Below, piece after piece: positions 24,516 through 30,891 of a DNA stretch of 30,891 bases. Source of the DNA: PVC group bacterium (GTDB lineage: Bacteria; GCA-001730085; JADFSZ01). The DNA lies in contig JADFSZ010000003.1 of assembly GCA_022560555.1 (NCBI GenBank), forward strand, positions 1 through 30,891, given 5' to 3'. The position numbers and the translations under genes are program-made. The notes beneath the pieces were generated by a model. It did no database searches. It saw nothing but the letters and a program-made list of their open reading frames with translations, and had not been told where the DNA came from. The stretch's first letter is position 1. Every line of letters begins with the position of its first letter.

Positions 24516-24544
24516 ATTATATGTTAATTACATAATTCCTGCAA
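24516..24544 (-). promoter_or_regulatory. Sigma-70 promoter of the MshEN/partner-switching operon
   Basis: On the minus strand, TTGCAG (24539-24544) is followed after 17 nt by a perfect TATAAT (24516-24521). The start would fall near 24509. The -35 matches only TTG, so expression may be modest or activator-dependent. Confidence 0.6.
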
Positions 24545-24581
24545 GAACTTTTTCTCGGAGAAATTCTATAAAAAGAACTTT
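24543..24581. repeat. Direct repeat AAGAACTTT, 30-bp period, behind the promoter
   Basis: AAGAACTTT occurs at 24543-24551 and 24573-24581. A short palindrome, TTTCTCGGAGAAA (24551-24563), lies between the two copies. The copies are about three helical turns apart and sit just upstream of the -35 of the partner-switching promoter, so they could be activator sites. The second copy overlaps the end of the prepilin gene. Confidence 0.4.
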
Positions 24582-25200
24582 AGTTGACCGCGGCGGGAAT
24601 AAAAACGACGGTAGTGAATGTTTTTTCCTTTTCAAGCCCTTTGGCTTCGGTTGTAACACTTACTTTCACGGCCTTCGGCAAAGGGATCACTCCGTCGGGC
24701 CAATTTTTATCCGTATTGCTCCAGGTTGTTCCATCATCCGTCCACTCAAAATTGAGTTTACTAAATGCATATCCCGCTTCTGCCGCTTCGTTCAAAGTTG
24801 TATCCCAAGTCGCGTCCGGTTCATCCGTTGAGTTTATGACACGATATATCACTGATCCGCTCAATTGGTAATAAACTTCTGAAACGCCCCATCCGATGGA
24901 ACCACTATCAAAAATAATCAAACTCAAGGTATCACTATCGGTGGAGTCATTAAATTGCATCGCATTGGCCAGGTCACCATTTTTATAATTTATGGTAGCG
25001 ATCAAATCTTTTTCAACCAACTGCAAGAAAACACGCGCATTCTGAAGGGCTTCTGTCTGTGTTTCGCCCCGTGTCCAGAAATCCGTTGAAGCGTTAAAAA
25101 TCACGTACACCACCCCAAAAACAAGCGTTAAAATAACGGCCGCCACCAAAACCTCAATAATCGTAAACCCTTTTTTGGACCGTTTTATTTTATTCACCAT
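24580..25200 (-). CDS. Type IV prepilin-like / minor pseudopilin protein
   Basis: A 206-residue protein with a class III signal: KKGFTIIEVLVAAVIL near residue 10, where prepilin peptidase would cut before F and methylate it, with E at +5. One hydrophobic N-terminal helix is followed by a globular domain (EALQNARVFLQLVEKDLIA) typical of the PulJ/GspJ-like minor pseudopilins. The ending FTTVVFIPAAVN is complete. The start is the ATG at 25200 with GGAG 8 nt upstream. No other pilus gene is adjacent; the MshEN protein follows it downstream but has its own promoter. It may belong to a dispersed type II secretion or pilus system. Confidence 0.88.
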   Translation of the reverse strand: MVNKIKRSKKGFTIIEVLVAAVILTLVFGVVYVIFNASTDFWTRGETQTEALQNARVFLQLVEKDLIATINYKNGDLANAMQFNDSTDSDTLSLIIFDSGSIGWGVSEVYYQLSGSVIYRVINSTDEPDATWDTTLNEAAEAGYAFSKLNFEWTDDGTTWSNTDKNWPDGVIPLPKAVKVSVTTEAKGLEKEKTFTTVVFIPAAVN

Positions 25201-25270
25201 TCTTAGTTCTCCACTCACCGTTTCACTCTTTCATAATAGTTTTTTGCTTCTTGTCTTTTATCTGTCCTCT

Positions 25271-25375
25271 GTTGTCTGTAGTCTGTTTTCTGTCATCTGT
25301 TTTCTGTCATCTGTTGTCTGCAGTCTGTTTTCTGTCATCTGTTTTCTGTCATCTGTTGTCTGTAGTCTGTTTTCT
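25271..25375. repeat. Tandem array of 42-bp units built from GTNNTCT heptamers
   Basis: Fifteen consecutive heptamers of the form GTNNTCT (GTTGTCT, GTAGTCT, GTTTTCT, GTCATCT) fill this stretch. They form a higher order: two 42-bp units (25271-25312 and 25313-25354) that differ at one base, plus a third half unit (25355-25375). A further related heptamer, GTCCTCT, sits just before. The array lies between the YjbQ and prepilin genes. It is purely pyrimidine-rich on the plus strand and codes for nothing credible. Confidence 0.9.
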
Positions 25376-25440
25376 ACCATTTACCATTTACGATTTACCA
25401 ATTACTGCTTTTGACCATTTACGATTTCCCATTTACGGAT
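25376..25440. repeat. Short dispersed CCATTTAC-type repeats next to the tandem array
   Basis: Several copies of CCATTTAC, or close variants, alternate with CGATTT over about 65 bp, directly abutting the heptamer array and ending at the YjbQ stop. It is simple-sequence DNA with no credible gene. Confidence 0.6.
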
Positions 25441-25443
25441 TTT

Positions 25444-25863
25444 TCATTCTCCTAAAATCTTAACAAGTACGCGTTTTTTCCTTCGCCCATCAAATTCTCC
25501 GTAAAAAATTTGCTCCCACGGCCCCAAATCCAAACAGTTTTTTGTGATCGCCACAACAACTTCCCGTCCCATGATTTGCCGTTTGAGATGCGCATCCCCA
25601 TTATCCTCTCCGGTCCGGTTATGCTCATAATCGGAAACCGGCTCATGCGGGGCCAGCTTCTCAAGCCATCGGTCATAATCCGACAAAAGACCCGATTCAT
25701 CATCATTAATATAAACACTGGCCGTGATATGCATGGCGTTCACAAGACAAAGACCTTCTTGCACACCGCTTTCTTTGACGTAATTTTCAATTTGGGACGT
25801 AATATTGACATAAGCGCGTCTTGTTTTTGTTTGAAACGACATATATTTCGTTAATGACTTCAA
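25444..25863 (-). CDS. YjbQ/UPF0047 family protein (TIGR00149)
   Basis: A 139-residue single-domain protein. Family motifs are [36 protein letters not shown] and [15 protein letters not shown], with conserved histidines and acids that form the putative active site. Some family members have thiamine-phosphate-synthase activity in vitro; the true cellular role is not settled. The start appears to be TTG at 25863 ([11 protein letters not shown]), which has GAAGG about 8 nt upstream and matches the length of relatives as I recall them. An ATG at 25842 is the alternative but lacks a ribosome site. It begins 21 nt after the glycosyltransferase stop, with its ribosome site inside that gap. Confidence 0.92.
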   Translation of the reverse strand: MKSLTKYMSFQTKTRRAYVNITSQIENYVKESGVQEGLCLVNAMHITASVYINDDESGLLSDYDRWLEKLAPHEPVSDYEHNRTGEDNGDAHLKRQIMGREVVVAITKNCLDLGPWEQIFYGEFDGRRKKRVLVKILGE

Positions 25864-25884
25864 AAGACATACCTTCGGTAATGG

Positions 25885-27114
25885 CTAAGGGTAATATTGT
25901 TCCGAAAAATACCCTTTTTTCACATCTACAAGCTGATTATAGTACTGAAAATTGTCGGGAAAAACAATAGCATTCTCGAAGAATAGAAGGGTACACACAA
26001 GGCCGATTGCAATTTTTTGTACGGCTCCCTTAGCATGAAATAGAGACCTCGAAGGGATACATTTTAGGCCAAAAGCCATGACATACCCCAATAAGGGATA
26101 AATCACAAGAAAGTGTCGAATCCCGTCTCCGGGATACCCCGTATAGAGAGATAGCGCCCCTAATACAACAAATATGTTCAAGAGAGCCAGCACCCCTAAA
26201 AGATCCCGCCTCTGAAACACAAAGAACCCTCCCAAGGCTAAAAGCAAAAGAAGATACACCGGCGTGGTCACCAGAAAAAGCGTCCATGGGTAATGCCACG
26301 GCAACTCGGTATACATGCGCCCGAGATAGAAGGTTTGAATCGTCAGATTTTCATTATAAAAATAATTCACATGCCGGGCGAAAAAACCCCATCCTTCATA
26401 CCAGAGGCTGGGCCAGCTTAAAAAAAAGCTTAAGGCTCCTCCCATACACCAGAGGCCAAGAAAAACAAAAAAATCTTTTTTTTGGACCATGAGAATAAAA
26501 AGACCGGCTATGATGACAAGAAGAATACCTGTGATTTTGGCCGCGCAAATCAGGCCCCATATTATTCCGCATAAAAAATAATGCGCCCGGCCTATTTTTT
26601 TAGTCACGATCAAATAAATCCATAGAAGGAGAATGTTCCAAAGACATGTAAGCTGGATTGTGATTTCCGCTAAATGAAAATATCCGAAAATCCGGGGCAT
26701 GCCTATAAAAAAAATGATAGATAAAAACGCCGTTGTGACTCCGTAAACGCTCTTCAATACGGTAAAACTAAAAAGCGTCAGACCGGCCAAAAACAGGACC
26801 GTCCCGAGTCTTAGGCTCGCAAGATCTCCCAAGCTGTCCTGAAACAGAAACCACGTAATCCCGGATACGATCTTGAGGACAGATGGGTGTTCGTGCCCCG
26901 CATCCCAAAAACGATGAATGACCTCTTTGGCAAAAAAAGATTTTGAGTGGATGCCCCACTGAAGCCATTCAATAAAATTTTTCGAACTTTTCAGATAAAC
27001 AATCTCATCTTTTGTGCCCGAAAAATTTTCCATCGTTAAACAAACAACAGCCACAACCCCAAAAACAATCAGAAGTGTGATAATATGAGATGTTGTTCTT
27101 TTTGAAATGTGCAT
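25885..27114 (-). CDS. GT-C fold membrane glycosyltransferase (GT39/PMT_2-like)
   Basis: A 409-residue integral membrane protein with roughly nine to ten hydrophobic helices. The first periplasmic loop has TKDEIVYLKSSKNF, whose D-E pair matches the catalytic acid of GT-C enzymes. Further along is GHEHPSVLKI, a motif shared with GT39/PMT_2-type polyprenyl-phosphate sugar transferases. It probably transfers a sugar from a polyprenyl carrier on the outer face of the inner membrane. The C-terminus ends FQYYNQLVDVKKGYFSEQYYP, where relatives I recall continue with YWGxSYKE and a soluble tail, so this copy looks short. The start is the ATG at 27114; no clear ribosome site or promoter was found. Confidence 0.85.
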   Translation of the reverse strand: MHISKRTTSHIITLLIVFGVVAVVCLTMENFSGTKDEIVYLKSSKNFIEWLQWGIHSKSFFAKEVIHRFWDAGHEHPSVLKIVSGITWFLFQDSLGDLASLRLGTVLFLAGLTLFSFTVLKSVYGVTTAFLSIIFFIGMPRIFGYFHLAEITIQLTCLWNILLLWIYLIVTKKIGRAHYFLCGIIWGLICAAKITGILLVIIAGLFILMVQKKDFFVFLGLWCMGGALSFFLSWPSLWYEGWGFFARHVNYFYNENLTIQTFYLGRMYTELPWHYPWTLFLVTTPVYLLLLLALGGFFVFQRRDLLGVLALLNIFVVLGALSLYTGYPGDGIRHFLVIYPLLGYVMAFGLKCIPSRSLFHAKGAVQKIAIGLVCTLLFFENAIVFPDNFQYYNQLVDVKKGYFSEQYYP

Positions 27115-27145
27115 AAGTGTCTTAGTGAAACGCGCGCGATCCGTA

Positions 27146-27174
27146 TTGACAAATACCCTGAGTCTAACTATAGT
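27146..27174 (+). promoter_or_regulatory. Near-consensus rightward promoter with no assigned gene
   Basis: TTGACA (27146-27151), exactly 17 nt, then TATAGT (27169-27174): 6 of 6 and 5 of 6 matches. It points right, into a 200-bp gap between leftward genes. An inverted repeat, GTGGAT (27173-27178) and ATCCAC (27186-27191) around GTACATG, covers the transcription start and resembles an operator. Confidence 0.6.
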
Positions 27175-27182
27175 GGATGTAC

Positions 27183-27269
27183 ATGATCCACCTGCGAAGA
27201 AGTGAAGATAAGACCGGTTTCTGGTTTATAGCGTTCGCGGTGGGATATTTGGTTTTGCTTTTCATTTAA
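27183..27269 (+). CDS. Possible 28-residue membrane microprotein
   Basis: An ATG at 27183 opens a 28-codon frame, MIHLRRSEDKTGFWFIAFAV then GYLVLLFI, ending TAA at 27267-27269. A basic head followed by one hydrophobic helix is the usual make-up of small membrane proteins. It begins within a few bases of the expected transcript start at about 27181, so it would be nearly leaderless, and it has no Shine-Dalgarno. Chance is a real alternative for so short a frame; a non-coding RNA from the same promoter is equally possible. Beyond it, 27270-27350 holds nothing I can identify. Confidence 0.3.
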   Translation: MIHLRRSEDKTGFWFIAFAVGYLVLLFI

Positions 27270-27350
27270 ACCGTTTTTTCTTTGAAACAGATTTTTCATT
27301 AGAAACCAAATATGTCTCATCTGCTTTGGTGGAATGGAGCCACATTAATT

Positions 27351-27371
27351 AAATGTTTTTCATAAACATTT
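27351..27371. terminator. AT-rich hairpin between queD and the rightward promoter
   Basis: AAATGTTT (27351-27358) and AAACATTT (27364-27371) form an 8-bp stem with a 5-nt loop, directly abutting the queD stop. On the plus strand TTAATCATTT follows. It could end a rightward transcript from 27181 and the leftward queD operon, but the stem is weak and the T-tract is poor. Confidence 0.35.
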
Positions 27372-27758
27372 TTAATCATTTACCTCTTCCCAATAACTCG
27401 CGGAACAATCCCTTGACTCTCTCACCGTAACCTTCCTTATTTTGACAGATTCTTTGGAAAATTCTTTATCGAGCTCCCGGTAAATAAACTGTGCCAAATT
27501 TTCTGTGGTGGGGTTTTTCTGTCCTTCTCCAAAGGCCGGAAGATCATTGAGATGTTTGTGATCCAGTTCTTGAATGACCCGGTCCAGAAGCTTTTTGACC
27601 TCACGAAAATCCAAAACAAGGCCTAAAGAGTTTGTTTTGTCTGCCGAGATGCTCACAATCACTTCCCAATTATGGCCATGAACATTCTGACAATTTCCTT
27701 CATAGCCCCTTAGAGCATGTGAAGCGGAAAATATTCGTCGAACTTTAACTTCGTACAT
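27372..27758 (-). CDS. queD: 6-carboxy-5,6,7,8-tetrahydropterin synthase
   Basis: QueD makes carboxytetrahydropterin from dihydroneopterin triphosphate for queuosine and other 7-deazaguanines. The 128-residue product has the zinc histidines H14, H27 and H29 (FSASHAL, NVHGHNW), the active-site C23 (NCQNVHGH), DFREVKKLL, ELDHKHLND and the PTTENLAQFIY segment, with E114 in TVRESRDCSASY. It is complete and normal in length. The start is the ATG at 27758 with GAGG 8 nt upstream; an in-frame start 7 codons earlier would overlap murI. Its sits 14 nt after murI at the end of the cell-wall gene run. No preQ1 riboswitch is visible. Related PTPS-family activities cannot be excluded. Confidence 0.94.
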   Translation of the reverse strand: MYEVKVRRIFSASHALRGYEGNCQNVHGHNWEVIVSISADKTNSLGLVLDFREVKKLLDRVIQELDHKHLNDLPAFGEGQKNPTTENLAQFIYRELDKEFSKESVKIRKVTVRESRDCSASYWEEVND

Positions 27759-27772
27759 ATCACAAACCTCAT

Positions 27773-28645
27773 TTAGCAAGACACATGTTTTACGAGCGGT
27801 ATTTCTGACTTAAGAAACATCCGGCCTAATTTTTGAAACTTTTCGGGATCATCACTGACAATAAACTGATAATCGGGACTCCCTATTTCTCGTGCTAAAC
27901 GATTTTCAATAAGAAAACTTTTCACACAACGAACTGTCTCATAAGCAGAGTCAATAATGTGGACATTCGCCCCCACTACCTTCTGAATCAGAGGCATCAG
28001 CAGCGGGTAATGCGTGCATCCGAGAATAAGGGTGTCAATATCGTGTTTCATCAATGGCTCGAGATATTCTTCAACAACGCTTCTTGTGAGCTTATGACGG
28101 GCCCACCCTTCCTCAACAAAAGGCACAAATAGGCCTGCGGCTTGACAAAACACTTCAACATCCGTTTTCTTTTTTTTGATAGCTTTACTATAACTCCCGC
28201 TTGCAATCGTTGCCGGAGTCCCAATCACACCGATACGGCAATTTTTTGTCACCCGGCAGGCCTGATCAATACCCGGAGTAATCACGCCGACAATAGGAAC
28301 GCGTGATTCGTTTCTTAAAATGTCTTCTCCGACTGAAGTTGCCGAGTGACAGGCCACTATGATGAGCTTAACCTTATATCGAAGCAAAAGCTCCACATTC
28401 TTTTTCGATAGCGCAAGAATGGTAGCTGCGGATTTCGTGCCATACGGAAGGTGAGCGGTATCCCCAAAGTAAACGACTCTCTCCCTCGGTATTTGGCTAA
28501 CAAGCTCGGAGACAACCGTCAAGCCTCCAACACCCGAATCAAAAACACCAATGGGATTATTCTGTCTTTCACTATCATGTGCCTCATGGGTATGAGGGCC
28601 CATGACCCCTGGATCGGCTTTCAGATTTTTCGTCAATGGATTCAT
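27773..28645 (-). CDS. murI: Glutamate racemase
   Basis: MurI supplies D-glutamate for peptidoglycan. Key motifs are GVFDSGVGGLTV (D36, S37), the first catalytic cysteine C99 in VACHSATS and the second C210 with T211-H212 in ILGCTHYPLL. YFGDTAHLPYG is also present. In most relatives the first motif reads VACNTA/SxA; here H follows the cysteine. About 30 residues precede the usual N-terminus (a His/Asp-rich MGPHTHEAHDSERQNN stretch). A start at 28603 would shorten this. The ATG at 28645 begins 5 nt after the amidase stop. The context of murein amidase and carboxypeptidase genes fits cell-wall metabolism. Confidence 0.95.
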   Translation of the reverse strand: MNPLTKNLKADPGVMGPHTHEAHDSERQNNPIGVFDSGVGGLTVVSELVSQIPRERVVYFGDTAHLPYGTKSAATILALSKKNVELLLRYKVKLIIVACHSATSVGEDILRNESRVPIVGVITPGIDQACRVTKNCRIGVIGTPATIASGSYSKAIKKKKTDVEVFCQAAGLFVPFVEEGWARHKLTRSVVEEYLEPLMKHDIDTLILGCTHYPLLMPLIQKVVGANVHIIDSAYETVRCVKSFLIENRLAREIGSPDYQFIVSDDPEKFQKLGRMFLKSEIPLVKHVSC

Positions 28646-28650
28646 GCCTC

Positions 28651-29793
28651 TTATTTAGTAAACCCCTCTGAGCGTTCATACATTTTGTCATAATTCATAA
28701 TCCCGCGATAAATGGCCTGAGCTACGCTTTTTCGGTAACTTTTTGTGGCAAGCTTTCTTTCTTCACCCGGATTTGTCAAAAATCCGACCTCAACCAAAAC
28801 CGAGGGGCTATTGACCTTTCTCAGCACATAAAAATTCGCGCTTTTCACACCACGATTTTTGGTTTTAACAAACCGCGCGAGTTCTTTTTGAATGCTCGCG
28901 GCCATATCGATACTTTCCTTACGAAACTCCGTAAATTTTAACTCTTTGACAATCTGCTCCGTCCCCTTGCTTGATGCCAACAGCCCTTCTTTCTCTTCCT
29001 GTTTTAGATCGAAACTTTGATTTTCCATCGCGGTCACAGCACGGCTATAGTCGTCGGTTTTTTGTGACAAATAAAAGACTTCAACACCGTTCGCACCCCG
29101 ATTCTTACTGGCGTTGGCATGGATACTGACAAAGAAATCTGTTTGAAACTTATTCGCGATCCGGGCCCGTTCAGACAGTTTGACAAAAACATCACGGTTA
29201 CGGGTCATGACAAGTTCTTTCCCTTGACTTCTGAGGAGCTTTTTTAAATGAAGCGCGATATCTAACACAACATTTTTTTCTTTGGTTCCTCTCCTTCCTA
29301 CCGCGCCGAAATTATGATCCCCGTGACCGGGATCCAGAACAATTTTTTTCAATCCGACAGCTTTTTTAACAATAACTCTTTTTTCGGAATAATCCCGTCT
29401 GAATTTTCGTTTACGCTTTTTTGTGATTTTACGATAAAGCGCCAAAAAATCCTTGGGCACGAGCACCTTCCCATCAAACATCCCAAAAGCTTCATCCATC
29501 GAATACAAGCGTCCGTTGATAATAATATCTTCAAACCCCACCAGAGCGCGAATCATAATATCTCCGGATTCAAATCGAACAAGCCCTGTAGAGCTGTCAA
29601 ACATATATGTTAAATTCTCGTTTTTTGCGAATGTCTCAGCCGTCCCGAGACGGCTAACGGAAGAATATGTTTTATGAGACGATTTGTGAGACCGCTGCCT
29701 TAAAGATCTAGCATAAGCGTTTTGAGGGGTGGCAATGAAGAAAATCAGGAACACAGCCAAATAGCAAAAAGGTCTTTTTGCGCGAATCAACAT
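28651..29793 (-). CDS. N-acetylmuramoyl-L-alanine amidase (Amidase_3, AmiC-like)
   Basis: A 380-residue secreted zinc amidase that cleaves the stem peptide from muramic acid. A signal peptide (CYLAVFLIFFIATPQNAYA) ends near residue 28. Residues about 55-145 form a short domain (MIRALVGFEDIIINGRLYSM, KVLVPKDFL) that resembles the copper-amine-oxidase-N or stalk-type domains found before such amidases, followed by a K/R-rich linker. The catalytic domain has H157 (LDPGHGDHNFGA), E172, H225 (FVSIHANAS) and E335 (VLVEVGFLTNP). An autoinhibitory-like insertion of about 50 residues (DDYSRAVTAMENQSFDL) sits between H225 and the end, as in AmiC-type proteins. The ATG at 29793 follows the carboxypeptidase stop by 13 nt and lacks a Shine-Dalgarno. 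Confidence 0.95.
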   Translation of the reverse strand: MLIRAKRPFCYLAVFLIFFIATPQNAYARSLRQRSHKSSHKTYSSVSRLGTAETFAKNENLTYMFDSSTGLVRFESGDIMIRALVGFEDIIINGRLYSMDEAFGMFDGKVLVPKDFLALYRKITKKRKRKFRRDYSEKRVIVKKAVGLKKIVLDPGHGDHNFGAVGRRGTKEKNVVLDIALHLKKLLRSQGKELVMTRNRDVFVKLSERARIANKFQTDFFVSIHANASKNRGANGVEVFYLSQKTDDYSRAVTAMENQSFDLKQEEKEGLLASSKGTEQIVKELKFTEFRKESIDMAASIQKELARFVKTKNRGVKSANFYVLRKVNSPSVLVEVGFLTNPGEERKLATKSYRKSVAQAIYRGIMNYDKMYERSEGFTK

Positions 29794-29806
29794 AATTCGG
29801 ATCAAT

Positions 29807-30622
29807 TCAATTTAATTGCAAGCTCTCATCAAGGATTGTTCTGGTATCTTTCCATATCTTTTGACTGCCCAAGAGGACAAAAGATATGTCGGCTTCTTGA
29901 TCTCTGGCTAATCCGACCAGACAATGCCCGGCGCTTTTGGTATATCCCGTTTTACCTAAAAAGAAATCGTATGAATTTTTTTTGAGAATTTTATTCCGGG
30001 ATTGAACAAGGATTTTTCGACCCTGTTTGGAAACAATCTCCGCATGGGTCGTCGTTAATATACGAACCAATTCCGGATATTGACGAAAGGCGTTCATAAT
30101 CAAGAGCATATCATAAGCCGTGGTGTATTGATCAGGGCCGGGAAGGCCATGCGCATTAATAAAACGCGTATCATATGCCCCAAGGGACAGAGCCTTATCG
30201 TTCATCAACTTCACAAAGTTATCTTCTGTTCCCGCAACCGCAATGGCTATAGCAACACTCGCGTCATTGGCCGATCGGATGAGAGCCGCAACAAGCAAAT
30301 CCCTCATTTTAAAATCCTCATGGGATTTGAGCCCGATACGGACCGGGGATGCTTGGGCCGCTTCAGGACTCACGTTAACATATTCATTTAATGGTGAAAG
30401 TTCATAAGCCAGAAGGGCTGTCATCAGCTTTGTTGTGCTGGCAGGTGCCTGACGCTTTTTCGCCTTATGCGCCAAGAGAATCTCTCCCGACTCCCGGTCG
30501 ATCACAATATAGCTTTTCGCGGTGATCAAATTCTCCGCGGCACATTCTCTCGGGACAGCAAAAAAAAGCCCCGCGAAAACGAGCAAAATCCGGAAATATG
30601 TTTTTCTCACGACTTTCGGCAT
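29807..30622 (-). CDS. D-alanyl-D-alanine carboxypeptidase (S11, PBP5-like), catalytic domain only
   Basis: A 271-residue serine peptidase that trims the terminal D-Ala of peptidoglycan. A signal peptide (ILLVFAGLFFAVPRECAA) ends near residue 29. The penicillin-binding motifs are all present: S62-x-x-K65 (ASTTKLM), S117-A-N119 (RSANDAS) and K224-T-G226 (GKTGYTKSAG). E. coli PBP5-like proteins carry an additional C-terminal beta domain and amphipathic anchor; both are absent here, so this enzyme is probably soluble in the periplasm. It starts at the ATG at 30622, 4 nt after the upstream gene, with a weak GAG ribosome site. Strict DacA equivalence is not supported. Confidence 0.93.
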   Translation of the reverse strand: MPKVVRKTYFRILLVFAGLFFAVPRECAAENLITAKSYIVIDRESGEILLAHKAKKRQAPASTTKLMTALLAYELSPLNEYVNVSPEAAQASPVRIGLKSHEDFKMRDLLVAALIRSANDASVAIAIAVAGTEDNFVKLMNDKALSLGAYDTRFINAHGLPGPDQYTTAYDMLLIMNAFRQYPELVRILTTTHAEIVSKQGRKILVQSRNKILKKNSYDFFLGKTGYTKSAGHCLVGLARDQEADISFVLLGSQKIWKDTRTILDESLQLN

Positions 30623-30626
30623 AAAC

Positions 30627-30891
30627 TCACATCAGATCGGCTAAAGTTTTTGTCTCTCGCAATCGTGTGTCTTTCAAAATACCCCAGAGCACAATTCCCA
30701 TAAAATAAAAAATGCACATCATGTTTTTTGAAAGTTCCAGAGGCCCTCCCAACCACATAAGGACCATAAGGCCTGCAAACATAATACTGCCGAATACTAA
30801 AAGATCATTTCTAAAATCTTGAATATTGGGTTTAAGAGACCGCATCAATCTTGCGAGATATGAATAAAAAAACCACAGCAAACTCACAATC
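30627..30891 (-). CDS. Small membrane protein, unknown function, possibly truncated by window edge
   Basis: I do not recognise the family. The frame is open to the last base of the window, so the N-terminus may lie outside. A GTG at 30887 and an ATG at 30842 (MRSLKPNIQDFRN) are possible starts. The visible 87 residues carry two hydrophobic helices (LLVFGSIMFAGLMVLMWLGG and MMCIFYFMGIVLWGIL) and a charged C-terminal tail (KDTRLRETKTLADLM). It ends 4 nt before the carboxypeptidase gene, so it is the first visible gene of that operon. The arrangement hints at a membrane component of envelope maintenance, but nothing identifies a function. Confidence 0.7.
   Translation of the reverse strand, partial: IVSLLWFFYSYLARLMRSLKPNIQDFRNDLLVFGSIMFAGLMVLMWLGGPLELSKNMMCIFYFMGIVLWGILKDTRLRETKTLADLM

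Noticed and set aside
25200-25443. CRISPR array
   Set aside because: The units are contiguous with no unique spacers, and no cas genes are nearby.
25175-25463. Two open plus-strand frames coding for repetitive cysteine/serine/leucine-rich peptides
   Set aside because: They are products of the GTNNTCT tandem array, with no ribosome site and low-complexity content.

Overview
Bacterial chromosomal window, densely packed, moderate-to-low GC by eye, with most genes on the minus strand. Signal peptides, a type IV prepilin-like protein, murein amidase and carboxypeptidase genes, a sigma-54 type promoter and many two-component/c-di-GMP modules point to a diderm, environmental bacterium. Candidatus Omnitrophota or a deltaproteobacterium-like lineage fits the gene mix, but no marker gene here fixes the taxonomy. 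No rRNA, tRNA, CRISPR array, transposase or phage gene was seen.

Layout. (1) 1-5930, minus: argC-argJ-argB followed without a break by the E1 alpha, E1 beta and E2 genes of a 2-oxoacid (probably pyruvate) dehydrogenase, behind a near-consensus sigma-70 promoter at 5890-5918. (2) 5938-7737, minus: oligoendopeptidase F. (3) 7805-10583, plus: a Nudix-like hydrolase, an FHA-GAF-HD-GYP protein and a PilZ protein. (4) 10591-12498, minus: a hybrid histidine kinase with a receiver at each end and a degenerate GGDEF-like segment. It is divergent from a family 2 glycosyltransferase (12606-13298, plus), and the two promoters share their -10 bases. (5) 13275-15370, minus: ECF sigma factor, membrane anti-sigma-like protein, secreted protein and a LOG-like protein. 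(6) 15501-16230, minus: lysine-rich small protein with a strong terminator, and a PilZ-like protein. (7) 16348-24544, minus: two adjacent partner-switching units. The upstream unit is MshEN protein, GAF-SpoIIE phosphatase, RsbW-type kinase, STAS and an NtrC-type sigma-54 activator. The downstream unit starts at a textbook sigma-54 promoter (20214-20230) and encodes a receiver fused to eroded PP2C-like and RsbW-like domains, a second STAS protein and an exported TPR protein. (8) 24580-27114, minus: prepilin-like protein, a 42-bp higher-order tandem repeat, YjbQ-family protein and a GT-C membrane glycosyltransferase. (9) 27115-27371: an intergenic region with an unassigned rightward promoter and palindrome. 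(10) 27372-30891, minus: queD, murI, amidase, D-Ala-D-Ala carboxypeptidase and a membrane protein running to the window edge.

The most interesting part is region 7. A PP2C phosphatase, kinase and STAS switch is co-transcribed with a sigma-54 activator. The next transcription unit has the activator-type promoter and encodes what looks like a catalytically dead receiver-phosphatase-kinase fusion with its own STAS partner and a TPR/STN-like exported protein. I infer a two-tier partner-switching cascade, possibly gated by c-di-GMP through the MshEN protein. Function is inferred from domains and context only.
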